DNA from: Flavobacteriaceae bacterium CP2B
GTDB lineage: Bacteria > Bacteroidota > Bacteroidia > Flavobacteriales > Flavobacteriaceae
Length of the DNA: 64,000 nt
NCBI GenBank assembly: GCA_001683825.1
Contig: LXTR01000061.1
Span: 54,511-118,510 of the forward strand
Reading direction: 5' to 3'
Part shown: positions 18,085 to 27,283 of the stretch, one piece after another
Layout: the number at the start of each line of letters is the position of its first letter
How positions within the stretch are numbered: position 1 is the first letter of the stretch
Notes under the pieces: generated by a model
What the model was told of the DNA's origin: nothing
Database searches by the model: none
Seen by the model: the letters and a program-made list of their open reading frames with translations, nothing else
Program-made: the position numbers and the translations under genes

Positions 18085-18149
18085 GAATCAGGCTGTTGGC
18101 AAACTGCAATGTTATGTTAAAAACAATAGCTAAGAAAACAAAAAAATAA

Positions 18150-18157
18150 TAACTTTG
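18150..18157 (+). promoter_or_regulatory. Predicted -7 element of the rsfS-ftsH gene run
   Basis: TAACTTTG matches TAnnTTTG exactly, within an AT-rich gap and 19 bases before the rsfS ATG. Confidence 0.55.
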
Positions 18158-18176
18158 TAAAAACTAAATCTATTGA

Positions 18177-18554
18177 ATGCAGAAAAGGGAAACGAGCGCA
18201 GATGAGTTAATTGCCTTAATCTTAGAAGGAATAGAAGAAGTAAAAGGACAGGACATAAATTTACTAGACCTCCGAGACATTGAGAATACCGTTTGCGACT
18301 ACTTCTTAATTTGCACTGGTACTTCCAATACCCACGTTAACGCCATCGTCAATTCCATCCGAAAAACCGTTAGCAAAGCAACCAAAGACAAACCCTGGCA
18401 TGTGGAGGGCTCCGATAATGCAGAATGGGTACTCATGGATTACGTCAATGTAGTGGTCCACGTCTTCCAGAGGCATATCAGAGAATTTTACGACATTGAG
18501 GGACTTTGGGGAGATGCCAAAGTAACAATGGTGGAGAGCAGCTTTAAACAGTAA
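18177..18554 (+). CDS. rsfS: Ribosome silencing factor RsfS (Iojap/DUF143)
   Basis: A 125-residue protein that in other bacteria binds ribosomal protein L14 and blocks subunit joining during slow growth. Family landmarks are the helix LIALILEGIEEVKGQDI, DYFLICTGTSNTHVNAI, the PWHVEG segment and VVHVFQRHIREFYDIEGLW. It is the first gene of a tightly spaced plus-strand run with ftsH eight bases downstream, an order conserved in many Flavobacteriia. Confidence 0.95.
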   Translation: MQKRETSADELIALILEGIEEVKGQDINLLDLRDIENTVCDYFLICTGTSNTHVNAIVNSIRKTVSKATKDKPWHVEGSDNAEWVLMDYVNVVVHVFQRHIREFYDIEGLWGDAKVTMVESSFKQ

Positions 18555-18562
18555 ACAAAACA

Positions 18563-20554
18563 ATGGCAAACGACAATAAAACATCCCCAAAGAAACCGAG
18601 GTTCAGCTCCTGGTGGATCTACGGCCTGATTGCGATCCTGCTTATAGGATTCCAGTTTTTCGGCAGTGGAAACCTCAGTGCAACCAAGAAGACAACGACC
18701 TCGGAACTCCAGGAGTACCTGAGGAACGGGGATATCAGCAAAATCCTTATCATCACGAATACACGCCAGGCGAAGGTCTTTCTCACGGAAGAGGCAATGA
18801 GCAAGGATGTGCACAAGGATGTGGCAGACAAACCACTGTTTCCATCGACGGGAATGGTCCCCCAATATGTACTGGACTATGGGGACCTTCAGAATTTTGA
18901 AAACGACATCAAGAAGCTCAAGCAGGAAAACAACCTGGACACCATTGTGGATTACGATACAGAGTCCAATGTGTTCATGGAGTTACTGCTGACCATCCTC
19001 CCCTTTGTATTGATCATCGGCATCTGGATCTACCTGATGCGCCGCATGTCCGGAGGGGCCGGAGGAGGGGCCGGGGGACAGATTTTCAATATCGGGAAAT
19101 CTAAAGCCAAGCTCTTCGATGAAAAAACAGATACGCGTACGTCCTTCAAGGACGTGGCCGGGCTGGAAGGGGCCAAAGAAGAGGTGGAAGAGATTGTCGA
19201 GTTCCTGAAGAATCCCGACAAGTACACCTCTCTGGGGGGTAAAATCCCGAAAGGAGCCTTGCTGGTAGGGCCTCCCGGGACGGGAAAAACCCTCCTGGCC
19301 AAAGCAGTAGCCGGCGAAGCCAAAGTACCTTTCTTCTCCCTTTCCGGTTCCGATTTTGTGGAAATGTTTGTGGGCGTTGGCGCTTCCAGGGTACGGGACC
19401 TATTTAAACAGGCTAAAGACAAATCCCCCTCCATCATTTTTATCGATGAAATCGACGCCATTGGGAGGGCCAGGGGTAAAAACAATTTTACCGGGTCCAA
19501 CGATGAGCGGGAGAACACCCTCAACCAATTGCTTACCGAGATGGATGGTTTTGGGACCAACACCAACGTGATTGTCTTGGCCGCTACCAACAGGGCCGAT
19601 GTCCTGGACAAGGCCTTGATGCGCGCGGGACGTTTCGACCGGCAGATCTATGTAGACCTGCCCGACATCCGGGAACGGAAAGAGATTTTTGAAGTGCACC
19701 TCCGCCCCATCAAAACCGCGGAGACCCTGGACCTCGAATTCCTGGCAAGGCAGACACCCGGGTTCTCCGGTGCCGACATTGCCAATGTTTGTAATGAAGC
19801 GGCACTCATCGCAGCCCGGAAGGAAAAGAAGGCGGTTACCAAACAGGATTTCCTGGACGCAGTCGACAGGATCGTGGGCGGTCTGGAGAAGAAAAATAAG
19901 ATTATCACCCCGGGCGAGAAAAAAACCATAGCCTACCACGAAGCCGGGCACGCTACCGTCAGTTGGATGCTGGAACACGCGGCGCCCCTGGTGAAGGTCA
20001 CCATTGTACCCCGCGGTCAGTCGCTGGGGGCGGCCTGGTACCTTCCCGAAGAACGACTCATCGTGAGACCTGAACAAATGCTGGATGAGATGTGTGCAGC
20101 TATGGGCGGTAGGGCTGCTGAGAAAGTTATTTTCGACAAAATCTCTACCGGCGCCCTTAGCGACCTGGAAAAGGTCACCAAGCAGGCTCGTGCCATGGTC
20201 ACCATCTATGGGCTGAACGATACTATCGGAAACCTCACCTATTACGATTCCTCGGGCCAATCCGAATACGGTTTCACGAAACCGTACAGTGAAGATACCG
20301 CACAGAAAATAGACCAGGAGATCTCCAAAATCATCGAACAGCAGTACGCCCGTGCCATTAAGGTACTCAAAGATAACAAGGACAAACTGACCGAGTTGGC
20401 AGAGCGCCTGCTGGAAAAGGAAGTTATTTTCAAGGAAGACCTGGAAAAGATTTTTGGCAAACGTCCGTTCGACAAGAAGTTTGATGAAAAAGACCAGGAA
20501 ATGGTGCCCACAGAAAAAATGGCTCCCGAGGAAACGGCCAAAGAAAATAAATGA
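18563..20554 (+). CDS. ftsH: ATP-dependent zinc metalloprotease FtsH
   Basis: A 663-residue membrane AAA protease. Transmembrane helices lie near residues 17-33 and 135-155 with a periplasmic domain between. A glycine-rich linker follows, then the AAA domain with Walker A GPPGTGKT starting at Gly236, Walker [12 protein letters not shown] and the SRH region ([19 protein letters not shown]). The zinc protease motif is HEAGH at 459-463. The acidic C-terminus (KKFDEKDQE...) is a usual Bacteroidota tail. It degrades misfolded membrane proteins and regulators; its neighbour cdsA makes a phospholipid precursor. Confidence 0.97.
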   Translation: MANDNKTSPKKPRFSSWWIYGLIAILLIGFQFFGSGNLSATKKTTTSELQEYLRNGDISKILIITNTRQAKVFLTEEAMSKDVHKDVADKPLFPSTGMVPQYVLDYGDLQNFENDIKKLKQENNLDTIVDYDTESNVFMELLLTILPFVLIIGIWIYLMRRMSGGAGGGAGGQIFNIGKSKAKLFDEKTDTRTSFKDVAGLEGAKEEVEEIVEFLKNPDKYTSLGGKIPKGALLVGPPGTGKTLLAKAVAGEAKVPFFSLSGSDFVEMFVGVGASRVRDLFKQAKDKSPSIIFIDEIDAIGRARGKNNFTGSNDERENTLNQLLTEMDGFGTNTNVIVLAATNRADVLDKALMRAGRFDRQIYVDLPDIRERKEIFEVHLRPIKTAETLDLEFLARQTPGFSGADIANVCNEAALIAARKEKKAVTKQDFLDAVDRIVGGLEKKNKIITPGEKKTIAYHEAGHATVSWMLEHAAPLVKVTIVPRGQSLGAAWYLPEERLIVRPEQMLDEMCAAMGGRAAEKVIFDKISTGALSDLEKVTKQARAMVTIYGLNDTIGNLTYYDSSGQSEYGFTKPYSEDTAQKIDQEISKIIEQQYARAIKVLKDNKDKLTELAERLLEKEVIFKEDLEKIFGKRPFDKKFDEKDQEMVPTEKMAPEETAKENK

Positions 20555-20606
20555 TAATTTAGCGCGTTGTCCTTGGTAGAGGACACTTTTGAAGCAATGC
20601 AAGCAA

Positions 20607-21218
20607 ATGGGTCTTTTTGACAAATTATTTGGTGGCGGCAAAAAGAAGGTTTCTAAAGAAACCGTGGAAACCCGTGGGGTTCATATGCCGGACCTCAATA
20701 TCCCGGTCGATGAAAAGTTCACCATCCACTTCAAGAAAAACGGCGGCAAATTCCTCTACTGCGACTCTTTCAATGAAGTATCCGAAGCCCTGAAAAACAT
20801 CATCGCGGAAAACAGCTGGGAAGGATACCCTTTCTTTATTATGAACGAACAACTGGAAGCCAAATTTTCCAGGGAGGGTATAAAATTTACCGTAGATTCC
20901 AGGCAAAGCGATATTTTCTTAACCACCTGCGAACATCTGGTCGCCCAGAATGGTTCTATCCTGGTATGCTCCAACCAGCTTAAAGAAAAAAAACTGCACG
21001 AAGTACCCGACAATGTGATCGTCTTTGCCACCACCAGCCAGTTGGTGGAAACCATTGGCGAAGGGCTAAAACGTATTAAGAAGAAATACAAAAAAGGGAT
21101 CCCGGCCAACATCACGACCATCAAACATTTTCAGCCTACTGCTGAAAATTCCAACGATTTTCTCACCTACGGAAGCAGCTCCAAGCATTTGTACCTCTTA
21201 CTCCTGGAAGACCTGTAG
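20607..21218 (+). CDS. LUD-domain (LutC-like) protein
   Basis: A 203-residue protein with an N-terminal MGLFDKLFGGGKKK basic segment and a LUD domain shaped like LutC/YkgG, with segments such as FLTTCEHLVAQNGSILVCSNQ and ITTIKHFQ. LutC belongs to an iron-sulfur lactate oxidation complex, but no LutA or LutB genes are nearby and no cysteine cluster is present, so lactate use is not supported here. The ATG at 20607 was preferred to a TTG at 20589. It lies between ftsH and cdsA, with two bases to the latter. Confidence 0.8.
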   Translation: MGLFDKLFGGGKKKVSKETVETRGVHMPDLNIPVDEKFTIHFKKNGGKFLYCDSFNEVSEALKNIIAENSWEGYPFFIMNEQLEAKFSREGIKFTVDSRQSDIFLTTCEHLVAQNGSILVCSNQLKEKKLHEVPDNVIVFATTSQLVETIGEGLKRIKKKYKKGIPANITTIKHFQPTAENSNDFLTYGSSSKHLYLLLLEDL

Positions 21219-21219
21219 C

Positions 21220-22023
21220 ATGAGAGAAGTCCTCAGGAGATTGATTACAGGAGCCATCTATGTCATCTTGCTATTGTCTGCGGTATTTCTGAGTTCGGAC
21301 GCCTTTGACTTCTTGTTTATGGTCTTCGGCCTGGCCTGCCTGTACGAATACAAAAGGCTTACCTTGTTAAGGGGGTACTACATATTTGTCGCCTACCTGG
21401 GCCTTTGGTGGAGCTATATTTACCTAATACACGACCAGGTATTGATCAACATACTCATGCTGCTGACCGTAACCGTGAATTTGGCATTGCTCTTCTACCT
21501 CTTCAATGGAAAACGCAACCTCAACTACACTTTTGAAAAGTTTGTCATCGGCCTTTTCTACATAGGGGGTGGCTGTATATTCCTCACCATGATCCCCTAT
21601 AAGGACAATATTTTTGCGAAATACCTGATCATTGGTATCTTTATATTGATCTGGGTAAATGATTCCTTTGCTTACCTGGTGGGCAAGTCAATTGGCAGGA
21701 ACAAGCTGTACCCTTCCATCTCCCCTAAAAAAACCATCGAAGGTACGCTTGGGGGTGGGGTGTTTAGCCTGGGAGCGGCCTATCTGCTTTCACTTTACGA
21801 GCCCATCCTCAATACGTCGCAATGGATGATCATGGCCGTGGTCATTGTGATTTCGGGCAGCATAGGCGATCTTATAGAGTCCAAGCTGAAACGGGAGGCG
21901 GGCGTGAAGGACAGCGGGGCCATCCTCCCGGGCCATGGAGGGATGCTCGACCGGCTTGACAGCCTCATTTTTGCAGCCCCTTTTGCCTATCTAACTTTAA
22001 ACATCTTTAGCTATGTTTCATAA
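21220..22023 (+). CDS. cdsA: Phosphatidate cytidylyltransferase
   Basis: A 267-residue polytopic inner-membrane enzyme that makes CDP-diacylglycerol from phosphatidate and CTP. About seven to eight hydrophobic helices are visible. The C-terminal signature is complete: SFAYLVGKSIGR, PSISPKKTIEG, then GDLIESKLKREAGVKDSG followed by PGHGGMLDRLDS with the metal-binding Asp residues. It starts two bases after the LUD gene and overlaps psd by 11 bases, so transcription and translation are coupled. Confidence 0.95.
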   Translation: MREVLRRLITGAIYVILLLSAVFLSSDAFDFLFMVFGLACLYEYKRLTLLRGYYIFVAYLGLWWSYIYLIHDQVLINILMLLTVTVNLALLFYLFNGKRNLNYTFEKFVIGLFYIGGGCIFLTMIPYKDNIFAKYLIIGIFILIWVNDSFAYLVGKSIGRNKLYPSISPKKTIEGTLGGGVFSLGAAYLLSLYEPILNTSQWMIMAVVIVISGSIGDLIESKLKREAGVKDSGAILPGHGGMLDRLDSLIFAAPFAYLTLNIFSYVS

Positions 22024-22684
22024 AGAGGGTCAGAAAATTATCCTGATTACTTTTTTCCTCGTTGCGGCCACGGTACTCCTGGCACATTTTTATGTGGATA
22101 TGGACTGGCTGCGCCCAGGCCTGCAAATTGCGGCCCTGCTTATCCTCATTGCCATATTGCAGTTTTTCAGGAACCCCAGGCGAAAGACCCTGAAGAACTT
22201 TGACGAGGTTCTGGCCCCGGCCGACGGCAAGGTGGTAGCCATTGAAGAGGTCGAGGACCACGAATATTTTAAGGGGAAACGGATACAGGTATCTATCTTC
22301 ATGTCGCCCATCAATGTACACGTGACCCGTTACCCTGTGAGCGGGAAGGTCAAGTATTCCAAATACCACCCCGGGAAATACCTGGTGGCCTGGCATCCCA
22401 AATCCAGCGTAGAAAACGAACGCACCACCGTGGTCATCGGGACCCCAAAATTTGGGGACATCCTCTACAGGCAGATCGCCGGAGCCATGGCAAGGCGCAT
22501 CGTCAATTATGCGGAAGTCGGGGAAAGCGTACAGCAGGGTGATGACGCCGGCTTCATAAAATTTGGATCAAGACTGGATTTGTTGCTACCTTTAGATTGT
22601 TACATCACCGTGAAACTCAACCAAAAAGTGGTGGGTGCCAGGACCTGTATTGCCGCAGTCATGCCCAAGGATGGACAAGGATAA
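22013..22684 (+). CDS. psd: Phosphatidylserine decarboxylase (short, psd-B type)
   Basis: A 223-residue enzyme of the short phosphatidylserine decarboxylase class. Two hydrophobic helices occupy about residues 8-45. FMSPINVHVTRYPVSG is the conserved middle motif, and the FGSRLD segment near residue 183 carries the Gly-Ser self-cleavage site that generates the pyruvoyl cofactor. It would convert phosphatidylserine to phosphatidylethanolamine, downstream of CdsA product use. It overlaps cdsA by 11 bases and the ACBP gene by 14 bases. Confidence 0.93.
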   Translation: MFHKEGQKIILITFFLVAATVLLAHFYVDMDWLRPGLQIAALLILIAILQFFRNPRRKTLKNFDEVLAPADGKVVAIEEVEDHEYFKGKRIQVSIFMSPINVHVTRYPVSGKVKYSKYHPGKYLVAWHPKSSVENERTTVVIGTPKFGDILYRQIAGAMARRIVNYAEVGESVQQGDDAGFIKFGSRLDLLLPLDCYITVKLNQKVVGARTCIAAVMPKDGQG

Positions 22685-22937
22685 ACTACATACCGATTTT
22701 GAGAAAGCGGTTTCGATTGTAAATGATTACAAGGAACCGCTTCCGGCAGACTTGCTTTTGAAACTTTACGCCTATTATAAAATCGCCAACCGGAACTTCA
22801 ACCACCCGGGAAGCAAAACCCCCCTGATCAATGCCTTTAAGGCCAATGCGTTAATACAGGCCAAGAACATAGGCCCCGAACAGGCCATGGAGAATTACAT
22901 CGCCCTGGTGCATAAGGAAATAAAGGCCTTGCAGTAA
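22671..22937 (+). CDS. Acyl-CoA-binding protein
   Basis: An 88-residue ACBP-fold protein. The helices contain the family pattern FEKAVSIV, LLKLYAYYKIANRNFN and PLINAFKANALIQAKN, close to the LKLYALYKQ...K..AW motif of acyl-CoA-binding proteins. It likely buffers long-chain acyl-CoA. The ATG at 22671 sits inside the end of psd (14-base overlap); the earlier frame start would add residues encoded inside psd. It is the last gene of the lipid cluster. Confidence 0.88.
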   Translation: MDKDKLHTDFEKAVSIVNDYKEPLPADLLLKLYAYYKIANRNFNHPGSKTPLINAFKANALIQAKNIGPEQAMENYIALVHKEIKALQ

Positions 22938-22943
22938 CCCCCC

Positions 22944-23711
22944 CTATTCGTACAAATCCTGTAAGTCGGCCTGGCAAAGGTCTACGAACAATTGCCCCAT
23001 CTTTTTGGATACCTCCCGGAAAAACCGCTCCCCTTTCTCCTGGCTGGCATGTTTTGGGTCTCCTATCCCTGTATCCTCGCTCACCTTGCTCCATTGGCGT
23101 TCTGCCCAGGCCCATCCCTCGCGGAAAGCACGGATGCGAAATTGTTTGGATTTTCCGGAGCCCCATTCTTTGCGGGGCAACACCAGATCGGGCTTTAGAT
23201 AGAGCATAAGGCTGGTTTCCAGCTCATCCGCATGGTCACCGCCCTCCTGGAAAAAAGCATCCCTGTCCATGGCCTGGAACCAGTTCGAAAAACAAACAAA
23301 GAGCCCCGGGTATCGCAGGCCTAGCTCCCGCACCAGCGGTTTAAAATTATTCCCGCCGTGGCTATTGAAGATGAGGAGTTTTTGGATCCCATGCCGGGCA
23401 AGGGTCGCGGCCACATCATCCATGATGGCCAGTTGGGTGCTGGGATTGAGGTTCATATCCAGGTAAATATCGGCCTGTCCGGTATTGACCCCGAAAGGGA
23501 TGGTTGGCAGCACGATCACCTTCGCCCCCTGTTCCCAGGCATGGCGTGCCGCTTCGGCCGCAATGTTATCCGATTCAAACACATCCGTGGCGTACGGCAG
23601 GTGGTAGTTATGGGCCTCAGTGGCACCCCAGGGGAGTATGGCGAGTTCAAAGCGGGTATGTTGGAGGGCCTTCCAGTTGGTTTCGGCCAAAATATAAGGT
23701 CGTATACCCAT
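22944..23711 (-). CDS. Creatininase-family amidohydrolase
   Basis: A 255-residue enzyme of the creatininase/FAPy-hydrolase family. Metal-binding landmarks are LPWGATEAHNYHLPYATD near residues 27-44 (Glu, His and Asp ligands), the IFNSHGGNN segment near 113-121 and the later GGDHADELETS segment carrying further ligands. Members hydrolyse creatinine or ring-opened pterin-type amides, and the substrate here is unknown. It starts eight bases after the stop of the upstream fatty-acid-hydroxylase gene, so the two form an operon. Confidence 0.88.
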   Translation of the reverse strand: MGIRPYILAETNWKALQHTRFELAILPWGATEAHNYHLPYATDVFESDNIAAEAARHAWEQGAKVIVLPTIPFGVNTGQADIYLDMNLNPSTQLAIMDDVAATLARHGIQKLLIFNSHGGNNFKPLVRELGLRYPGLFVCFSNWFQAMDRDAFFQEGGDHADELETSLMLYLKPDLVLPRKEWGSGKSKQFRIRAFREGWAWAERQWSKVSEDTGIGDPKHASQEKGERFFREVSKKMGQLFVDLCQADLQDLYE

Positions 23712-23718
23712 AAAGTGT

Positions 23719-24993
23719 TTATTTTAAAGCGATATGCTGCTGGTTCAGCAGCTTGTGCTCGAAGTATGTAAAATATATTCCACCAAAAATGGTCAGCAGG
23801 AAATAGAAGGCTACCAGGCTGCTGCCAAAGTTGAAAAACGCATCCAGGCCAAACCAGTCGCCCGTATATGCGATAAGGATCAAGCCTGCCACCCCCCTGG
23901 AAACCTCGATCCAAACCGCGTGGCGTTTCCTGTCCATTAGGGTGGTATACCCATATATGCCGGTAAATAAATACGCCCCGAACAGTAAGAGCCCGTCAAA
24001 ACCAATGGCCCCATAATTATAGAACATGAAAAGCATCAGGCCCAGGGTGCTGACCATCTGGAAAATCGCATACGCCTTAAGCCATTTGGACGCGGGGGTT
24101 TGGTACCTGTCAAAATGATATACATCGGTTATAACGGTCAGTGGGTATTTCTCCTTTACATCCGCGGGTCGCCACCCGGTGGGCATAAACCAGATCCGGA
24201 ATTTGTCTGCAATGCTCCTGGTACGCCAGGCATCCTGTATCAACCGCCACAGGTGCTGGAAATTAATAAGGATGGGGTTCCAGGTTCCAGCGGGCTTGAG
24301 CACCCCGTATTGTGGGGGCACATCCTCGAGTTCTTCCTGGAAGGTACCAAACCAACGGTCCCAAACACATAAAATCTGCCCCAGGTTCTTATCGATATAT
24401 TCGGGGTTAATGGCATGGTGGACGCGGTGCTGGGACGGGGTGACGATGATATATTCCAGCCAGCCCATTTTCCCGATATGCTGGGTATGGTACCAAAACT
24501 GTGCAAACAGGTGGATTGGGGCCAGGATGGCGATGACCTCATTGGGGACGCCTACCAGGGCCGCCGGGATCAATAACAGGGCAAAATAGCCGATCAGGTT
24601 AGAAACAGACTGGCGCAGCGCGCAGGCCAGGTTGAATTCCTCACTGCTGTGGTGGATGACGTGCTGGTTCCAGAAAAAATTAATATGGTGGCTGAGCCGG
24701 TGGTTCCAGTACCCTGCAAAATCAATAACGACAAAGGCCACTACCCACACCATCCACCCGGCTTCTATTGAAGTAAGGGCCAACTGCTCCAGCAGGTAGG
24801 GGTAAGACACGATTATTATTCCGATCCCAAGGGAGTCCTTCACAATATTGGTAAGGCCGGAACTTATGCTGCTGACAGAATCCAGCACCTTGTGTTTCTG
24901 ATTCCTGGCAAAATACCCGTATAAGATCTCTACCAGCAACAACAGTATAAAAAAAGGGATGGCATATAAGAGGGCCGTAGCGTATGTTTCCAT
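23719..24993 (-). CDS. Sterol desaturase / fatty-acid hydroxylase family membrane enzyme
   Basis: A 424-residue protein with a hydrophobic first helix and several further membrane segments. The di-iron His clusters of the fatty-acid hydroxylase superfamily are present: HRLSHH, HVIHHSSEE and HRVHHAINPEY. The C-terminal third adds four more helices, giving a fused membrane extension often seen in Bacteroidota members. It would hydroxylate or desaturate a lipid using oxygen; the substrate is not readable from sequence. Confidence 0.87.
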   Translation of the reverse strand: METYATALLYAIPFFILLLLVEILYGYFARNQKHKVLDSVSSISSGLTNIVKDSLGIGIIIVSYPYLLEQLALTSIEAGWMVWVVAFVVIDFAGYWNHRLSHHINFFWNQHVIHHSSEEFNLACALRQSVSNLIGYFALLLIPAALVGVPNEVIAILAPIHLFAQFWYHTQHIGKMGWLEYIIVTPSQHRVHHAINPEYIDKNLGQILCVWDRWFGTFQEELEDVPPQYGVLKPAGTWNPILINFQHLWRLIQDAWRTRSIADKFRIWFMPTGWRPADVKEKYPLTVITDVYHFDRYQTPASKWLKAYAIFQMVSTLGLMLFMFYNYGAIGFDGLLLFGAYLFTGIYGYTTLMDRKRHAVWIEVSRGVAGLILIAYTGDWFGLDAFFNFGSSLVAFYFLLTIFGGIYFTYFEHKLLNQQHIALK

Positions 24994-25063
24994 TTCGAAA
25001 GTAACAAACTGTAAATCACTTCCTAAAGATACCGCATAAATTTGAAACGGGTACCAACCATCG

Positions 25064-25774
25064 TTAGGCCCCCTCCTCCCCTGTCTTCAGAATAAATCCC
25101 TGGCCGTGTACATTTTCAATCCGGATATCGGGATCCTTTTCCAGGTACTTGCGCAGGTGGGTGATAAAGACGTTCAAACTCTTCTTGTTAAAGTAATCAT
25201 GCCGGCCCCAAAGCGCCATCAGGATCTCCTTGTGCGAACATAGCTGGTTCCTGCGGTGGACGAGGTATTGCAACAATTCGTTCTCCCTGGAAGTGAGGTG
25301 CCGAGTTTCCCCCATAATTTCAAGTTCCTGGTTTCTGTGGTTAAAACGGTACCTGCCAAGGAGGTAAACCTCCTCAGGGGCGCTTTGCGCCCGGGGCCTG
25401 GCAATACGTGAAAGCAGGGCCTTGATACGCACCACGAGCTCTTCTTCGTCTATCGGTTTTTTGAGGTAGTCCACCGCTCCAAGCGAGAAGCCTTTGAGGA
25501 CATCGACCTTCATAGACCGGGCCGTCAGGAATATGAACTGCAGACCGGGATGCAACCTTTTCATATGGGCGGCCAGGGCAAATCCGTCCATCTCTGGCAT
25601 CATGACATCGAGCACGGCCAGGTCAAAGCTGTTGGAGGCAAGTTTGTCCAGGGCTTTTTTTCCATCGGTCACCCAGGTTACAGACAATTCCTTCAACTGC
25701 AGGTATTCCGTCAGCAGGTAGCCCAGGGAGCTATCATCTTCCACCAAAAGTATTCTCGGAGGGTTTTCAGGCAT
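25064..25774 (-). CDS. OmpR-family response regulator
   Basis: A 236-residue transcription factor with receiver domain (acidic residues EDD at 12-14, phosphoacceptor Asp56 in VLDVMMPEMDG, Lys in YLKKPID) and a C-terminal winged helix (LTSRENELLQYLVHRRNQLCSHKEIL through KSLNVFITHLRKYL). Its start overlaps the stop of the upstream kinase gene by eight bases, so they are a cognate pair. The divergent beta-barrel operon at 27.3 kb is a plausible target. Confidence 0.93.
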   Translation of the reverse strand: MPENPPRILLVEDDSSLGYLLTEYLQLKELSVTWVTDGKKALDKLASNSFDLAVLDVMMPEMDGFALAAHMKRLHPGLQFIFLTARSMKVDVLKGFSLGAVDYLKKPIDEEELVVRIKALLSRIARPRAQSAPEEVYLLGRYRFNHRNQELEIMGETRHLTSRENELLQYLVHRRNQLCSHKEILMALWGRHDYFNKKSLNVFITHLRKYLEKDPDIRIENVHGQGFILKTGEEGA

Positions 25775-27035
25775 GGTTTAGTGGTATTTGTACGCGAACC
25801 CGCGTACCCTGGTTTAGCTTACTATCTATCCGGATCGTCCCTTTTATGGCATCCAATACGTTCTTTACATAACTGAGGCCAAGGCCATAGCCCCCCACCT
25901 TGTGCAAATCTCCCTCGGTGACCCTATAATACTTCTGGAAAATACGTTTTTTATCCTGTTCACCGATCCCCCTGCCATTATCCGCGATTTCTATCAGCAG
26001 GTGCTGGTCCTCCAGGCTCGCCTTGAGGTTGATAACAGGTGTATCCGAATACTTCCTGGCATTGTCAAGCAGGTTGTTGATCGCGTTCTCGAGGTGGAAG
26101 ACTTCGGCTTTTATCTCATACACCCCCTCTTGCAGTTCATAGCCGAACTGCACTTCCTCCAGGGCCCCCAGGGTACTGAAATTCTCACAAAGCCGCTGGA
26201 GGGGTGGTCGGAAATCGACCAGGGCCAGGTCAAACACCTTACGCCCCGATTCCAGCCTGGCGAGGTCGAGTACCCGGTCTATATGCTCCGATAACCGGCC
26301 CACTTGTTGGCGGATGATCTTTACGATGGGTTTCTGGTCTTCCCTGGCCTTCTCATCGAGCAATTTTCCGGCCAGGCCAATGGAGAACACCGGTGTTTTC
26401 AATTCGTGGGTTAGGTTATTGATGAACTCATTGGTGTGGGTGATAAGGTTCCTTTGCCAGTAGTAGGTCCGGAGCACCCAGATGACCACAGCTACAATAC
26501 CCCCCAGGAAGAGCAGGCTAGGCAGGATAAGCCCGTTGAGCTGAAACAGGAAATAGCTGTTCAGGTCTGGGAACTTCAATTCCAGGATCAGCCTTTCACC
26601 CAGCAATTCGGGCAGGTAGCCCTGGAGCACGATCGGAAAGGTATCGGTCTTCCCCCCGGTTTCGAACTCGTTGAAGGACCGCAGGTAATAGGTGGTATCC
26701 TTGGAGTACAGTTCATAGGAAAATTTGGTTTCTATCCCCCGGTCCACGAGTTTTTCGGTAATATAATCGTTCAGGAAGTAACGGGATGCGTCCTGTACGC
26801 TATCAATCCCTATCCGGAAATGGGTGGAATCGCGCTGCAATGCAGTCCCAACCAGAAAGGTCAGCTGGTTGGTGGTACTCAGGTCGTTCTTTATGGCTTC
26901 ACCGGCGTCCCCGATGTTACGGCTGAATTGTACCCGGGCCAGGTTCAACCCGATCTGCAGGTACTTGTACTGCACGATCGCCAGCCCGGCCACCGAGACT
27001 ATGAATATGATGATATAGATGCTTCTCTTGTTCAA
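25767..27035 (-). CDS. Membrane sensor histidine kinase
   Basis: A 422-residue classic two-helix sensor kinase: transmembrane helices at about 5-22 and 168-189 enclose a periplasmic sensor of about 145 residues. The H-box is FINNLTHELKTP with His210, and the ATPase domain has AINNLLDNARKYSD, IADNGRGIG and GYGLGLSYVKN. The start codon is TTG at 27035; no ATG lies nearby in frame, and this start gives a proper first helix. It lies upstream of, and overlaps, its response regulator gene. Confidence 0.92.
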   Translation of the reverse strand: MNKRSIYIIIFIVSVAGLAIVQYKYLQIGLNLARVQFSRNIGDAGEAIKNDLSTTNQLTFLVGTALQRDSTHFRIGIDSVQDASRYFLNDYITEKLVDRGIETKFSYELYSKDTTYYLRSFNEFETGGKTDTFPIVLQGYLPELLGERLILELKFPDLNSYFLFQLNGLILPSLLFLGGIVAVVIWVLRTYYWQRNLITHTNEFINNLTHELKTPVFSIGLAGKLLDEKAREDQKPIVKIIRQQVGRLSEHIDRVLDLARLESGRKVFDLALVDFRPPLQRLCENFSTLGALEEVQFGYELQEGVYEIKAEVFHLENAINNLLDNARKYSDTPVINLKASLEDQHLLIEIADNGRGIGEQDKKRIFQKYYRVTEGDLHKVGGYGLGLSYVKNVLDAIKGTIRIDSKLNQGTRVRVQIPLNHA

Positions 27036-27223
27036 AACCTACCCCTAATTAAGCAAAAATTATCCGGGCCTCCCGGGTTTTAAGCTTTCCTTAATGCGTT
27101 TAACCTTTCATTAATCTTTTTTACCCAGGCCTTAATGCATACCGAAACCAAAAGCCCCTACATTGCCCCAAATTTAATGGTTAATTCCATCTGTTTAAGT
27201 TAGTTCTAATCCAAAGTATGTCA

Positions 27224-27254
27224 AAAAAGCTAACCCTGACCCGGTTAGCTTTTT
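27224..27254 (+). terminator. Perfect 12-bp hairpin with T run in the leader of the 27.3 kb operon
   Basis: AAAAAGCTAACC (27224-27235) and GGTTAGCTTTTT (27243-27254) form a perfect stem with a seven-base loop, shaped like an intrinsic terminator in either direction. It lies between two divergent genes, 29 bases before the plus-strand ATG and 188 bases before the kinase start, so no upstream plus-strand transcript needs ending. It may be an attenuator for the downstream operon or a barrier to antisense transcripts. Confidence 0.6.
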
Positions 27255-27283
27255 CATGATGTACCAAACAACAACCACCAACC

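Noticed and set aside
19400..20641. 413-codon minus-strand frame antisense to ftsH
   Set aside because: ftsH has all catalytic motifs in the other frame; the antisense frame shows no recognisable domain.
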